A stretch of DNA of 64,000 nt. Source: DATEPR01 sp036273855. Lineage in GTDB: Bacteria > Actinomycetota > Actinomycetes > Mycobacteriales > Pseudonocardiaceae. This document shows, in pieces, positions 1 through 9,535 of this stretch. The stretch is from NCBI GenBank assembly GCA_036273855.1, contig DASUGU010000049.1, positions 124,001 to 188,000 on the forward strand. Reading direction: 5' to 3'. How positions within the stretch are numbered: the stretch's first letter is position 1; every line of letters starts with the position of its first letter. A program made the position numbers and the translations under genes. Under the pieces are notes generated by a model, which saw only the letters and a list, made by a program, of their open reading frames with translations, was not told the DNA's origin and searched no databases.

Positions 1-661
1 GTTTCTCGGCCTGCTTGAGTTGTTCCCAGCGGTGTTCCTGGCTGGCGGCGTCCCGCACGGCGGGGTCGCCACCGGCGAACACGTGCGGGTGCCGGTTGAT
101 CAGCTTGCCGGCGATCCCGGCGGCCACGTCGTCGATGGTGAACGGGTCCTCGGCGTCCTCGGCCGCCACCCTGGCGTGGAACAGCACCTGGAGCAGCACG
201 TCACCCAGTTCCTCGCGCAGCGCGGCCCGGTCGCCGTCCTCGATCGCCTCCAGCAGCTCGAACGTCTCCTCCACCAGGTACTGCACCAGCGACTGGTGGG
301 TCTGCTCGGCGTCCCACGGGCAGCCGCCGGGCGAGCGCAGCCGGTCCATCACGGTGACGGCGGACAGCAGTTCGGCGCCGGCCGGCGGGCGCGAGCGCAG
401 CACGGGAGCGCCTGCCGCGTGCAGTGCGGCGGCGGCGGGTTCGGTCAGGTCGGCGGCGACCACCACGACCGGGCGGTCGGTCGGCGGTGTCGCCGGGGCC
501 GGTGCGGCCCCGAGTTCGGCGGCCATACCGGCCGGCAGGTCGGTACCCGCGTAGACGTCGGCGGCGGCACGCAGCACGGGCAGTGCGGCAGCCGGCAACA
601 CGGCACCGAGCCGCACGTCGACCAGCACCACGGCGCTGCCGGCAGCGGCTCCCGCCGTCAT
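1..661 (-). CDS. mazG: Nucleoside triphosphate pyrophosphohydrolase MazG (C-terminus beyond the window)
   Basis: MazG hydrolyses NTPs to NMP and pyrophosphate, a house-cleaning activity in the cytoplasm. The frame is open from an ATG at 661 to the window edge, about 220 residues. The first ~100 residues form an actinobacterial extension. The MazG core follows: a stretch reading MDRLRSPGGCPWDAEQTHQS, then EExxE-type metal ligands (VEETFELLEAI) and EELGDVLLQVLFH, a standard MazG signature. The start overlaps the stop of the upstream lipoprotein gene as ATGA, so translation is probably coupled. The neighbourhood mfd / lipoprotein / mazG matches the mycobacterial order. The 3' end is missing, so full length cannot be judged. 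Confidence 0.93.
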   Translation of the reverse strand, partial: MTAGAAAGSAVVLVDVRLGAVLPAAALPVLRAAADVYAGTDLPAGMAAELGAAPAPATPPTDRPVVVVAADLTEPAAAALHAAGAPVLRSRPPAGAELLSAVTVMDRLRSPGGCPWDAEQTHQSLVQYLVEETFELLEAIEDGDRAALREELGDVLLQVLFHARVAAEDAEDPFTIDDVAAGIAGKLINRHPHVFAGGDPAVRDAASQEHRWEQLKQAEK

Positions 662-1683
662 CGCGGTGATGCGGTCTTGACCGGGAACTCCACGCCGACG
701 GTCTGGTTGGCCGGGGACACCTGCATGCCGACCTGGTCCCACACGCCGTAGCGCGGGCTGATCCGCACGCCACCCGCCTTGGCGACCTCCGGCTGCATCA
801 GGCTGACCCCGATCTGCTGGAGCGTGGTCAGATCCGACGTGTCGGCGGGGTTCTGGCTGCCGGCCGGCACCTGCGGGGCGCCGTTGGCGTTGTGCGACTT
901 GATCAGCGCGACCACCCACGTCGGGTTGGTCTGCGGGCTGGGCTGGAAGGCGACCACCGTGTTGGCCGGCGTGCCGAACACCGGCCCGTCGTTCTCCACC
1001 GGCGCCTGCTGGCCCTGGGACTGCGCCTGCTGCTGGCTCTGCTGGACGCCCGCCAGGTAGGAGGCGATGGCGAACGTCGCGTTGGTCGAACCGGCGGCCT
1101 GCCCGCCGGATGCCTGCGCCGCCTTGTTGGCCTCGGCGACCATGCCGGCGAGTGCGCCGGGGTTGGCGGCCAGGCGCTGCGCCTTGGCGATCGCGTCCGC
1201 GCGGGTGGCGGACTCGACGAAGCCGAAGCTCACGGTCAGCGTGTTGGAGAACTTGCGGGTGTACTCCGCCTCCAGCAGGAGGTCCTTGATCGCGTTGTGC
1301 ACGCCCGCCGTCGTGGTGGCCAGGGCGGGCGCGAGCTTCGCGGCGCCGCCCTGCTGGCTGATCACCTGGTCGATCTGGGGATCGCTGACCGTCAGGTGGT
1401 TCTCCGCGGCGACGCGGCCGACCAGGACGTGCAGCACGTCGGAGGTCACGATGGCGCGGGCCGTCTGGTCCAGCTTGCCCTGCTTGAGCTGTTGCTGGGC
1501 GGTGGTCTGGGTGGCCAGGAGGGTGTTGAGCTCGCCCTGCACCTGGTTCACCGACACCGACGAGTTGCCGATGATCAGCGCGCTGTTGACCTGACTCGGC
1601 CCGGAAGCACACCCGGCGAGCAGTGCGGCAGTGGCGGCAAGACCCACGAACACCCCGAACGGGCGGCGAATGACCATCGTCAC
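658..1683 (-). CDS. SurA N-terminal-domain-like lipoprotein
   Basis: Predicted 341-residue exported lipoprotein. The N-terminus has a short basic stretch, a hydrophobic segment and a lipobox (LLAGC, Cys about residue 25), so it should be lipid-anchored on the outer face of the membrane. The body is helical with Gln/Ala-rich stretches and resembles the chaperone (SurA N-terminal) part of peptidyl-prolyl isomerases. I see no parvulin catalytic domain. A GTG at 1683 lies 9 bases after AAGG; an ATG two codons later is the alternative start. It sits between the PAS/GGDEF gene and mazG and overlaps mazG by ATGA. A role in folding secreted proteins is an inference from the domain type. Confidence 0.8.
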   Translation of the reverse strand: MTMVIRRPFGVFVGLAATAALLAGCASGPSQVNSALIIGNSSVSVNQVQGELNTLLATQTTAQQQLKQGKLDQTARAIVTSDVLHVLVGRVAAENHLTVSDPQIDQVISQQGGAAKLAPALATTTAGVHNAIKDLLLEAEYTRKFSNTLTVSFGFVESATRADAIAKAQRLAANPGALAGMVAEANKAAQASGGQAAGSTNATFAIASYLAGVQQSQQQAQSQGQQAPVENDGPVFGTPANTVVAFQPSPQTNPTWVVALIKSHNANGAPQVPAGSQNPADTSDLTTLQQIGVSLMQPEVAKAGGVRISPRYGVWDQVGMQVSPANQTVGVEFPVKTASPR

Positions 1684-1744
1684 AGTGGCTTACCTTCTCA
1701 TAGGCGGTCGGCGGCACTGGCACAGACGTGACCGACGACTCCGC

Positions 1745-3892
1745 TCAGCCGGCCGGCGCGCCGAACCGGTCGGCCAGCCGTGTGGCCACCTGCTCCGGTG
1801 TGAGTGTCTCACCGAAGTAGGGACCGCTTGCCGAGCGGGCCCCGACCGAGCGCCACCAGGCCACCTCGGCGGCCGTGCGCAGTGCCGGCACGACCACGAT
1901 GATCCCGGCCTCGGTGAGGCCGCGGACCAGCGCGCCACCGGTGCGGGCCAGCGTCGTCTCCACCCCGATCTCGCCCAGTTTCTCCACCAGCGTCTCGGCG
2001 AGCTGCACGGTCTTCACCGGCCACTCGTCCAGCAGCATCATCGCCACCGGCGCGGTGCCGCCGTCGGTCAGCAGCACGCCGACGCCCATCCCGGCCAGCA
2101 CCGAGATGTTGTCCCGCGTCTCGCCGTACCCGTGGGCCACCGCGTCCAGCGGCACGCCGAGGCTGATCGCCGAGGGCCGGACACCGGTGCGCTGCAGGGC
2201 AGTGGCCACCGTCGCCACCAGATCGGGATCGGCGACCTGGCTGGCGGTCAGGCCGACGCCGACCACGGGCGTGCGGTCGCCGAAGTTCGCCCACCACGCG
2301 GCGGCCTGCGTGCAGCAGGCGTCGATCAACCACGCACCCAGCGTCACCGTGGCGCCGGTCAGCTCGGCCACCTCCTGGCACTGCCGGTGACCGATCCGGC
2401 CGAACTCCGGGTGGTCCCAGGCGGCCCGCGCGGAGATGCCGACGTAGGTGCCGTCCTCCAGCGACACCCACGGCTGCCACGTGGTGACCAGTTCACCGAA
2501 CTCCAGCGCGCCGGACAGCGTCGCGGCCAGCGCGGCCCGCCGCCGGTGCCCGATGTCGCGGTGCCGGTCGAACTCGGCCCACTGCCGCTTGCCGGTGGCC
2601 TGCGCCTCGCGCAGCGCCACGTCCGCCCTGCGCAGCAGTTCGTACGGTTCCATCCGGCCGACTTGGCCGTGCGCGACGCCGATGCTCACCGACAGGCCCA
2701 CGCCGCCCGCGCCCAGATGCGCCGGTTCGGCCAGTTGCTCACCGATCTGGTTCACCGTGTCCAGCACCTCGGCCGGACCGCTGCCGGTGGACACCAGGAC
2801 CGCGAACTCGTCCCCGGTCAGCCGGGCCACCAGCGCCCGCCGGCCGGCGAACAGGTTCTCCAACCGGCGTGCCACCACCATCAACAGCTTGTCGCCCAGC
2901 TCCGGACCGAGGCCGGCGTTGATCGCGCCGAAGCCGTCCAGGTCGAGCTGGAACAGGGTGACGTGCTCCCCGGCGACCTGCCCGGAGAGCTGGCCTTGTA
3001 ACTGGGACAACAGGTATTGCCGGTTGGGCAGCCCGGTGAGGACGTCGTGCAGTGTCTGGTGGCTGGTCAGGTCCTGCAGCAGGTGCAGGTCGCTGACGTT
3101 CTCCACCATGGTCAGGTGCAGCGCGGGCAGTTCGTCGACGTCGCGCAGCACGGACACGGCGAGGTAGACCCAGACCAGTTGGCCGTCCGCGCGGACCAGC
3201 CTTCGCCTACGGCGCAACGGTCCGCCCAGTCCGGACAGTTCGTGGTAGTCGGCGCGGATGTCGGCGGCGTCCTGCGGGTGGAAGAACTCCTCGATGCTGC
3301 GGCCGACCAGTTCACCCGGCTCGACGCCGAGGATGTCGGCCAGCGCCGGGTTGGCCTGGGCCAGTTTGCCGCCGGAGTCACTGATCGCGATGCCGACCGC
3401 GGACCGCACGAACACCTCGCGGAACCAGGCCTCGCTGCGTTTCAGCCTGCGCTCGGCGTCACCGGTGGCGCGCTGCAACGCGAGCTTCACCTCGTCCTGC
3501 TGGTCGAACAGCCAATCCCGCAGTGCCGCGGAAAAGCCGGCGCCGAACGCGGCCAGCACGGCGAACGTCCGGTCGATCGGATCGGGCCGCCCGTCCGACC
3601 GCGCGAGACCGATCAGGCCGTCGCCGAGCACCCGCATGCTGGCGCGCAGGCTCTCCGCGTCGGTGTACCCCGCGCCCACCAGCATCGCGCCCGCGTCGGC
3701 ACCCTCCTGGGTGCTGCCGGCGGCGATGCCGTCGGCCATCGCGTCGACCGCCTGGGTGATGAGTCGCTGGAACTCCGCAGGCGGCATGGGCGTGAAACCG
3801 GTGGGTCCCAGGGCCCGCAGCCAGGCGGTGACCAGGTCGGACCGGTCCGTCGATCGCGCTGGCGGAGGGTCATCGGACGGCGTGACAGTCAT
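1745..3892 (-). CDS. PAS - degenerate GGDEF - degenerate EAL signalling protein
   Basis: 715 residues without clear membrane segments. An N-terminal helical region (1-150) is followed by a PAS domain (about 150-265), a GGDEF domain (about 278-435) and an EAL-type domain (about 445-710). The diguanylate cyclase signature reads TGDEF (359-363), with the first Gly replaced. The EAL motif region reads ISARAAW where active phosphodiesterases have ExLxR, and the usual DDFGTG loop reads TDGGTA. The phosphodiesterase half is therefore probably inactive and the cyclase half is doubtful. A c-di-GMP or GTP sensor/scaffold role is more likely than catalysis (inference). It follows mfd by 165 bases on the same strand and precedes the lipoprotein gene by 61. 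Confidence 0.85.
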   Translation of the reverse strand: MTVTPSDDPPPARSTDRSDLVTAWLRALGPTGFTPMPPAEFQRLITQAVDAMADGIAAGSTQEGADAGAMLVGAGYTDAESLRASMRVLGDGLIGLARSDGRPDPIDRTFAVLAAFGAGFSAALRDWLFDQQDEVKLALQRATGDAERRLKRSEAWFREVFVRSAVGIAISDSGGKLAQANPALADILGVEPGELVGRSIEEFFHPQDAADIRADYHELSGLGGPLRRRRRLVRADGQLVWVYLAVSVLRDVDELPALHLTMVENVSDLHLLQDLTSHQTLHDVLTGLPNRQYLLSQLQGQLSGQVAGEHVTLFQLDLDGFGAINAGLGPELGDKLLMVVARRLENLFAGRRALVARLTGDEFAVLVSTGSGPAEVLDTVNQIGEQLAEPAHLGAGGVGLSVSIGVAHGQVGRMEPYELLRRADVALREAQATGKRQWAEFDRHRDIGHRRRAALAATLSGALEFGELVTTWQPWVSLEDGTYVGISARAAWDHPEFGRIGHRQCQEVAELTGATVTLGAWLIDACCTQAAAWWANFGDRTPVVGVGLTASQVADPDLVATVATALQRTGVRPSAISLGVPLDAVAHGYGETRDNISVLAGMGVGVLLTDGGTAPVAMMLLDEWPVKTVQLAETLVEKLGEIGVETTLARTGGALVRGLTEAGIIVVVPALRTAAEVAWWRSVGARSASGPYFGETLTPEQVATRLADRFGAPAG

Positions 3893-4057
3893 CTGCTGTG
3901 CATACTCGGCTCGCTCGCTTCATCCCGGCGTGATGGAGGCTAGTGCGCCGGGTGGGACAGCTACAGACACATCCACTTGTCGGAGCAGCATCTCACCCGT
4001 TCGGTGTAGCGGTGTCCGAACCGTGCCACTTTCGATGGCCGAACCGGTGACGATCGG

Positions 4058-7000
4058 TCAGCCGACCGGTGTAGGTACTCCCACCAGCGACTCCAGCAGC
4101 TTCGTCGCCCACGCCAGGAGTTCCGCGTCCCGCAAGGGTGGGGCGCCGATCCGTCCCCCGGCCGGCCCCTCGGTCGGCCGAGGCACTGACACCGTGTGAG
4201 CGACGGCCTTGTACAACGCTTTCGGGTACAAGCGGTGCAACCGCACGAGTTGTGAGTCGCGCAGCGGCAACGGGGCGAACCGGATGCTGCTGCCCTGCGC
4301 CGCCACCTCGGTGACCCCGTGCGCCCGGCACGCCTGCCGGAACACCGCCACTGCCAGCAGGTTCTCCACCGGTGTCGGCACGGCCCCGTAGCGGTCGACG
4401 AGCTCCTCGCGCACAGCGTCCAAACCGGACGCGTCGACCGCGGCCGCGATCTTGCGGTACGCCTCCAGCCGCAACCGCTCCCCCGGCACGTAGTCGTGCG
4501 GGATGTGCGCGTCCACCGGCAGGTCCACCCGGACCTCGGCGAGCTCCTCGTCCGTCTCGACCCCGTCCGCGCCCGCGTGCTTGCGGAACGCCTCCACGGC
4601 CTCGCCGACCAACCGCACGTACAGGTCGAACCCGACGCCCGCGATGTGACCTGACTGTTCGGCACCCAGGATGTTGCCGGCGCCCCTGATCTCCAGGTCC
4701 TTCATGGCCACCGCCATGCCGGCGCCCAGCTCGGTGTTCTGCGCGATAGTGGCCAGCCGGTCGTGCGCGGTCTCGGTCAGCGGCGCGTCCGGCGGGTAGA
4801 GGAAGTAGGCGTAGCCGCGTTCCCGGCCCCGGCCCACCCGGCCGCGCAACTGGTGCAGCTGGGCCAGACCCAGCAGGTCGCCGCGCTCCACGACGAGCGT
4901 GTTCGCGTTGGAGATGTCCAGGCCGGTCTCGACGATCGTGGTGCACACCAGCACGTCGTGCTCGCGCTCCCAGAAACCCTGGATGATCTTCTCCAGCCGG
5001 TCCTCGTTCATCTGGCCGTGCGCGGTGACGATCCGCGCGTCGGGCACCAGTTCGCGCAGCCGCCGCGCGGCCCGCTCGATCGAGGAAACCCTGTTGTGCA
5101 CGTAGAAGACCTGGCCGTCGCGGAGCAGCTCGCGGCGGATCGCGGCGCCAACCTGCTTGTCGTCGTAGGAGCCGACATAGGTCAGGATCGGGTGCCGTTC
5201 CTCGGGCGGGGTGAGGATCGTGGACATCTCGCGGATGCCGGCCAGGCTCATCTCCAGCGTGCGCGGGATCGGCGTCGCCGACATGGTCAGCACGTCGACG
5301 TGGGTGCGCAGCGCCTTGATGTGCTCCTTGTGCTCGACACCGAACCGCTGCTCCTCGTCCACGATCACCAGGCCGAGGTCCTTCCAGCGGATTCCGGTCT
5401 GCAGCAGGCGATGCGTGCCGATCACGATGTCCACCGCGCCGTCCGCGAGACCGGCGATGGTGGCCTCGGACTCGAACCGGTCGGTGAACCGGGACAGGCC
5501 CTTGATGGTCACCGGGAACGACTGCATCCGCTCGGTGAACGTGTTGAGGTGCTGCTGCGCGAGCAGGGTCGTCGGCACGAGCACCGCGACCTGCTTGCCG
5601 TCCTGCGCCGCCTTGAACGCGGCCCGCACCGCGATCTCCGTCTTGCCGTAACCGACGTCGCCGCAGACCACCCGGTCCATCGGGGACGGTTTGCGCATGT
5701 CGGCCTTGACCTCGTCGATCGCCGCCATCTGGTCGGGCGTCTCGATGAACGGGAACGCGTCCTCCAGCTCCCGCTGCCACGGCGTGTCCGGTCCGAAGGC
5801 GTGGCCGGGCGCGGCCTGGCGGGCCGCGTAGAGCTGGACGAGCTCGGCGGCGATCTGCTTGACCGCCTTGCGCGCCTTGGCCTTGGTGTTCTTCCAGTCC
5901 GATCCGCCGAGCTTGTTCAGCGTGGGCAGTTCGCCGCCGACGTAGCGGGAGATCTCGTCGAGCTGGTCGGTCGGCACGAACAGCCGGTCACCCGGCTGGC
6001 CACGCTTGCCCGGCGCGTACTCCAGCACCAGATACTCGCGGGTGGCGCCGGCCACCGTGCGCCGCACCATCTCCACGTAGCGGCCGATGCCGTGCTGCTC
6101 GTGCACCACGTGGTCGCCCGTCCTGAGGGCCAGCGGGTCCACGGCGTTGCGGCGCCTGCTGGGCAGGCCCCGGCGCATGTCCCTGGTCGACGTGCCACCC
6201 CGGCCGCCGGTCAGGTCGGTCTCGGTGAGCACGACGTAGCCGAGTTCCGGTGCGGCGAACCCGTCCTCCAGCCGGCCCCGGACGACGGTGACGATGGCCT
6301 GCTCGGCCGGTTCGGTGAGGCCGTCCTCGGCCAGGTGGGCCGGCACGTCGGCGTCCCGCAACTGCTCGACGGCCCGCTGCGCCGTACCGGAACCGGGCAC
6401 GATCAGCACGGCCGTGCCACCGGTGATCACGTGCGCCCGCAGGTCGGCGAACGCGCGCGGCAGCTCACCCCGGTACGCCTCCACCGGCCGCAGGTCCAGC
6501 CGGACGACGCCCGCGGTCTCCGACGTCAACTGCGAGAGTGTCCACCATGGACGGTCAGTCTCCCTGGCATGCGTTGCCACGTCGGCCAACGCCCGGTACG
6601 CGGACGCGCCGAGGTCGATCGGCGCCCGCCCGCCGCCGGCCGCGGCCAGCCACGACGCCTCCAGGAACTCCTGCCCGGTGCGGACCAGATCATGCGCCCT
6701 GGCGCGGATCTTCTCCGGATCGGTCAGCACGACGTGGGTGCCCTCGGGCACGACGTCGGTGAGCAGCTGCATCTCGTCCGCGCACAGCGCCGGGATCAGC
6801 GCCTCCATGCCCTCGCTGGGGATGCCCTCGGCGAGCTTGGTGAGGATCTCGGCCAGGTGCGCGTCGTTCTGGTGCTCGGCGGCCAGCTCGGCTGCCCTGG
6901 CCCGGACCGCGTCGGTGAGTAGCAACTCCCGGCACGGCGTGGCCACCACCTCGGCGATCTCGCCGGGCAGCGAACGCTGGTCGGCGACGGAGAAGGCGCG

Positions 7001-7645
7001 GATCTCGGCCACCTCGTCGCCCCAGAACTCGACCCGCACCGGATGCTCCGCGGTGGGCGGGAACAGGTCGAGGATGCCGCCGCGCACGGCGAACTCACCG
7101 CGCTTCTCCACCATGTCCACGCGCGCGTAGGCGATCTCGGCCAGCCGGGCCACGACGTACTCGAAGTCCTGCTCTACGCCGGTCTTCAGGTCGATCGGCG
7201 CCAGTTCGCCCAGGCCGGGCGCGAGCGGCTGGATCAGGCTGCGCACGGTGGTGACGACCACCTTCGGCCCGCCGTGCTCCTCGGGATGGGCCAGCCGGCG
7301 CAGCACGCTCAGCCGCTGGCCGACGGTGTCCGCGCGCGGTGAGAGGCGCTCGTGCGGCAACGTCTCCCAGCTCGGGAAGGCGGCCACCATGTCCTCACCG
7401 AGCAGGTCGGCCAGCACGGCGGCGAGCTCCTCGGTCTCCCGGCCGGTGGCGGTGACCATCAACACCGACCGGTCGGCGCCCCCGATCGCCTCCGGCGCGG
7501 CCAGCGCGGCGGTGACCAGCGGCCGGGCCGCCGGTGGGCCCTCCAGTTCGAGCAGGCCGACACCGGCATGGTCGACGACGGCACGCAGGCCGGCGTCGGG
7601 CAGGACGGCACGCAACAGACCGGACAGCGGTCCTGGTGTGGACAC
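4058..7645 (-). CDS. mfd: Transcription-repair coupling factor Mfd
   Basis: 1195 residues, the normal length. Mfd is a DNA translocase that removes stalled RNA polymerase and recruits UvrA to the lesion. Visible parts are a UvrB-like N-terminal module (1-250); a CarD-like RNA polymerase interaction domain (about 505-585, including TGDHVVHEQHGIGRYVE); Walker A CGDVGYGKTE (661-670); a DEEQ helicase box; motif III TMSATPIPRTL; motif VI QLRGRVGRGR; and a C-terminal TRCF domain with DLPVDAHIP. The GTG at 7645 has GAGGAG 8 bases upstream. Long open frames on the opposite strand here are GC-rich shadows. Confidence 0.97.
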   Translation of the reverse strand: MSTPGPLSGLLRAVLPDAGLRAVVDHAGVGLLELEGPPAARPLVTAALAAPEAIGGADRSVLMVTATGRETEELAAVLADLLGEDMVAAFPSWETLPHERLSPRADTVGQRLSVLRRLAHPEEHGGPKVVVTTVRSLIQPLAPGLGELAPIDLKTGVEQDFEYVVARLAEIAYARVDMVEKRGEFAVRGGILDLFPPTAEHPVRVEFWGDEVAEIRAFSVADQRSLPGEIAEVVATPCRELLLTDAVRARAAELAAEHQNDAHLAEILTKLAEGIPSEGMEALIPALCADEMQLLTDVVPEGTHVVLTDPEKIRARAHDLVRTGQEFLEASWLAAAGGGRAPIDLGASAYRALADVATHARETDRPWWTLSQLTSETAGVVRLDLRPVEAYRGELPRAFADLRAHVITGGTAVLIVPGSGTAQRAVEQLRDADVPAHLAEDGLTEPAEQAIVTVVRGRLEDGFAAPELGYVVLTETDLTGGRGGTSTRDMRRGLPSRRRNAVDPLALRTGDHVVHEQHGIGRYVEMVRRTVAGATREYLVLEYAPGKRGQPGDRLFVPTDQLDEISRYVGGELPTLNKLGGSDWKNTKAKARKAVKQIAAELVQLYAARQAAPGHAFGPDTPWQRELEDAFPFIETPDQMAAIDEVKADMRKPSPMDRVVCGDVGYGKTEIAVRAAFKAAQDGKQVAVLVPTTLLAQQHLNTFTERMQSFPVTIKGLSRFTDRFESEATIAGLADGAVDIVIGTHRLLQTGIRWKDLGLVIVDEEQRFGVEHKEHIKALRTHVDVLTMSATPIPRTLEMSLAGIREMSTILTPPEERHPILTYVGSYDDKQVGAAIRRELLRDGQVFYVHNRVSSIERAARRLRELVPDARIVTAHGQMNEDRLEKIIQGFWEREHDVLVCTTIVETGLDISNANTLVVERGDLLGLAQLHQLRGRVGRGRERGYAYFLYPPDAPLTETAHDRLATIAQNTELGAGMAVAMKDLEIRGAGNILGAEQSGHIAGVGFDLYVRLVGEAVEAFRKHAGADGVETDEELAEVRVDLPVDAHIPHDYVPGERLRLEAYRKIAAAVDASGLDAVREELVDRYGAVPTPVENLLAVAVFRQACRAHGVTEVAAQGSSIRFAPLPLRDSQLVRLHRLYPKALYKAVAHTVSVPRPTEGPAGGRIGAPPLRDAELLAWATKLLESLVGVPTPVG

Positions 7646-7774
7646 GGCGGCGACTCCTCGGGCACGCGGACAGACCCCTGCCCGGGACGAGGTGGGGGTC
7701 TCGCCACCAGCCTAGGCCCCACCACCGACCGGGCGCCTCGTGGTTTCGGCCACGGTCGTGGTAGACCCTGCCGC

Positions 7775-7954
7775 ATGTGGGAACGGCACGTGCCGGTCGG
7801 TGAGCTGTACGCACTCCAGGCGTTCAAGCAGGTCCGCGGCCGGTGGATCCTGCTCCGCCGCTGCTACGGGGTCGCCCTGGCCGGACAGGCCCAGGTGCGC
7901 CACTTCCTGGCCAGCCGCTCCCTCAACCGCCCGGCGGAACCCTCACCGGCCTAG
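7775..7954 (+). CDS. Small hypothetical protein (59 aa)
   Basis: Short frame from ATG 7775 encoding a basic, aromatic 59-residue protein (starts MWERHVPVGELYALQAF). No known domain is recognised and no membrane segment is evident. There is no good ribosome binding site; a weak TAGACC element lies just upstream. Its tail overlaps, on the opposite strand, the end of the Abi-like remnant by 32 bases. It stands alone between mfd and that remnant. It may not be a gene: support is only its start, composition and isolation from other coding frames. Confidence 0.35.
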   Translation: MWERHVPVGELYALQAFKQVRGRWILLRRCYGVALAGQAQVRHFLASRSLNRPAEPSPA

Positions 7955-8234
7955 CGGCGAGCACCCGCACAGCCACGGTCCGAGCACGCCACCAGGCCGC
8001 CATCGCCGGGCTGATCCTGTGGCCGAGCGTGAAGCTGTCCCGGACCGTCTCCCGCACGACGGACGTCGGCCCGACCGGCTCATGGTGCGCGATCCTGTTG
8101 TGCAGCTTGATGATCCGATCAAGCTGCCGATCCAGCCGGTCAGCTTGGTCGACTGACGCCGGCTTGACAGGTCCACGTATCGAGCCGCACTGCACCGCAC
8201 AGTCCGCCGCCGAGGCCGCGACGGTGAGTCGCAT
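7923..8234 (-). pseudogene. C-terminal remnant of an Abi-like (abortive-infection family) gene
   Basis: The frame encodes about 75 residues resembling the end of Abi-like proteins: a helix with LDRIIKLHNRIAHHEPV (residues 37-54), then a helical tail reading SPAMAAWWRART. The string NRIAHHEP is the usual signature of the Abi_2/Abi-like family. Nothing upstream in this or another frame supplies the ~200 N-terminal residues expected, and residues 1-27 look non-coding. I read it as a truncated relic rather than a working gene; a small independent protein cannot be excluded. Confidence 0.5.
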
Positions 8235-8365
8235 GAGGAATCGGGAGATCGGTGCGCCGGGTGCTGCGGGCGCAGTCGTCGCGTATGGTCCCTTCCGAGA
8301 GCCCCGGAACGATCAATGTCGCCCTGGTAGCGATACATCACCGGGCCTTGATCTTTCTCGGTACG

Positions 8366-9124
8366 TCAGAAATTGGGCGCGCGCTTCTCCAGGAACGCGG
8401 ACACGCCCTCGGTGTACTCGGCGGACAGGACCGCTGCCTGGTACAGGCCGGCCACGGCGTCGTCCTCGGTGACCTGGCCGTCGGTGATCCGGCCGACGAT
8501 CTGCTTGGCGCCGGCCACGCTCACCCGTGCCCGGGACGCGATCGTGGTGGCCAGTTCGGCCACCCGGTCGGGCAACGCGGCAGCCGGGTGGGTCTCGTTG
8601 ACCAGGCCGATCCGCAGGGCCGTCGCCGCGTCGATCAGGTCGGCGCTGAACAGGATCTGCTTGGCCCACGCCGGTCCCACCGCGGCCACCAGCTGCCGGG
8701 TGGACGTGAAGTTGTAGACGATGCCCAGCTTGGCCGGCGTGATGCCGAACCGGGCGTCGTCGGCGGCCAGCCGGATGTCGCAGGCCAGGGCGATCTCGCA
8801 GCCGCCGCCGATGCAGAAGCCGGTGATCGCGGCGATCGTCGGGATGCCCAGGCCGGCGATGGCCCGCTCGCCGGCGTGCACCGCGTCGCCGTACCGCCGG
8901 GCGCCCTCCGGGCCGCTGCGCAGGGTGGCGAACTCGCTGATGTCCGCGCCCGCCGAGAAATGCGCGGTACCTCTGATCACCAGAACCCGTACCGAGGACG
9001 GGAGGCCGGCCAGCAGCTCGGGCAGCGCCGACCACATCTGGTAGCTCATGGCGTTGCGCCGCTGCGGGCGGTCGATGGTGAGGGTCGCGACCCGGTCCGT
9101 GACGTCCACCTGGAGTTCGTCCAC
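8366..9124 (-). CDS. Enoyl-CoA hydratase/isomerase family protein
   Basis: 252-residue crotonase-fold enzyme. It contains the oxyanion-hole segments (HFSAGADISEF near 54-64 and ITGFCIGGGCEIALACD near 99-115) and the usual C-terminal ending FLEKRAPNF. It probably hydrates or isomerises acyl-CoA thioesters in the cytoplasm. The second-segment acid typical of hydratases is not obvious (GITPAKLGIVYN), so the exact reaction is open. It is the last gene of the desaturase-TetR-MarR run, 9 bases after the MarR gene, which suggests lipid metabolism under common control. Confidence 0.88.
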   Translation of the reverse strand: MDELQVDVTDRVATLTIDRPQRRNAMSYQMWSALPELLAGLPSSVRVLVIRGTAHFSAGADISEFATLRSGPEGARRYGDAVHAGERAIAGLGIPTIAAITGFCIGGGCEIALACDIRLAADDARFGITPAKLGIVYNFTSTRQLVAAVGPAWAKQILFSADLIDAATALRIGLVNETHPAAALPDRVAELATTIASRARVSVAGAKQIVGRITDGQVTEDDAVAGLYQAAVLSAEYTEGVSAFLEKRAPNF

Positions 9125-9133
9125 CCGCGAACC

Positions 9134-9535
9134 TTAGCCGGACCGCAGGGCCGCCAGCCCACGCCGGAACGCGGCCGCGTCGGGACCGAGGACGACGAAG
9201 AACTCGGCGTCGGTGATCGCCACGTCCTCGGCCGCGGCGGCCAGCAGCGCGCGACCTGCGTCGGTGACCGCGATGCGGCGCAGCTTGGGGTCGGCGTCGT
9301 CCAGCTGCCGCGTCACCAACTGGCGGGCGGCCAGCCTGCGCAGCACCTGGCCGGCCAGCACCGGGTCGGTGCCGGCGTGCTCGGCGATCTCGTGCGGAGT
9401 CGGTGCGTCACCGAGTTCCGCAGCCGAGGTCAGCAGCACGTACTGGGCGTGGGTCAGGTCGTGCGGTTCCAGCGTCGCCCGGATGGCCCGCTGCCAGGAC
9501 AGCGTGACCTGCCAGAGCAGATCACCTGTGGTCAC
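9134..9535 (-). CDS. MarR-family transcriptional regulator
   Basis: 133 residues with a winged-helix fold: DLTHAQYVLLTSAAEL, then TPHEIAEHAGTDPVLAGQVLRRLAARQLVTR (recognition helix) and a DPKLRRIAVTDAGR wing. The start is set by context: the GTG at 9535 overlaps the upstream TetR stop as GTGA, and the peptide VTTGDLLWQ begins the conserved part; upstream codons read as TetR in another frame. A MarR gene translationally coupled to a TetR gene is unusual and suggests joint control of the desaturase/enoyl-CoA hydratase operon. No ligand-binding residues can be inferred. Confidence 0.85.
   Translation of the reverse strand: MTTGDLLWQVTLSWQRAIRATLEPHDLTHAQYVLLTSAAELGDAPTPHEIAEHAGTDPVLAGQVLRRLAARQLVTRQLDDADPKLRRIAVTDAGRALLAAAAEDVAITDAEFFVVLGPDAAAFRRGLAALRSG

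Noticed and set aside
4763..6922. Long open frame on the plus strand opposite mfd
   Set aside because: Antisense to a complete, well-conserved mfd; a GC-rich shadow with low-complexity His/Arg/Gly composition.
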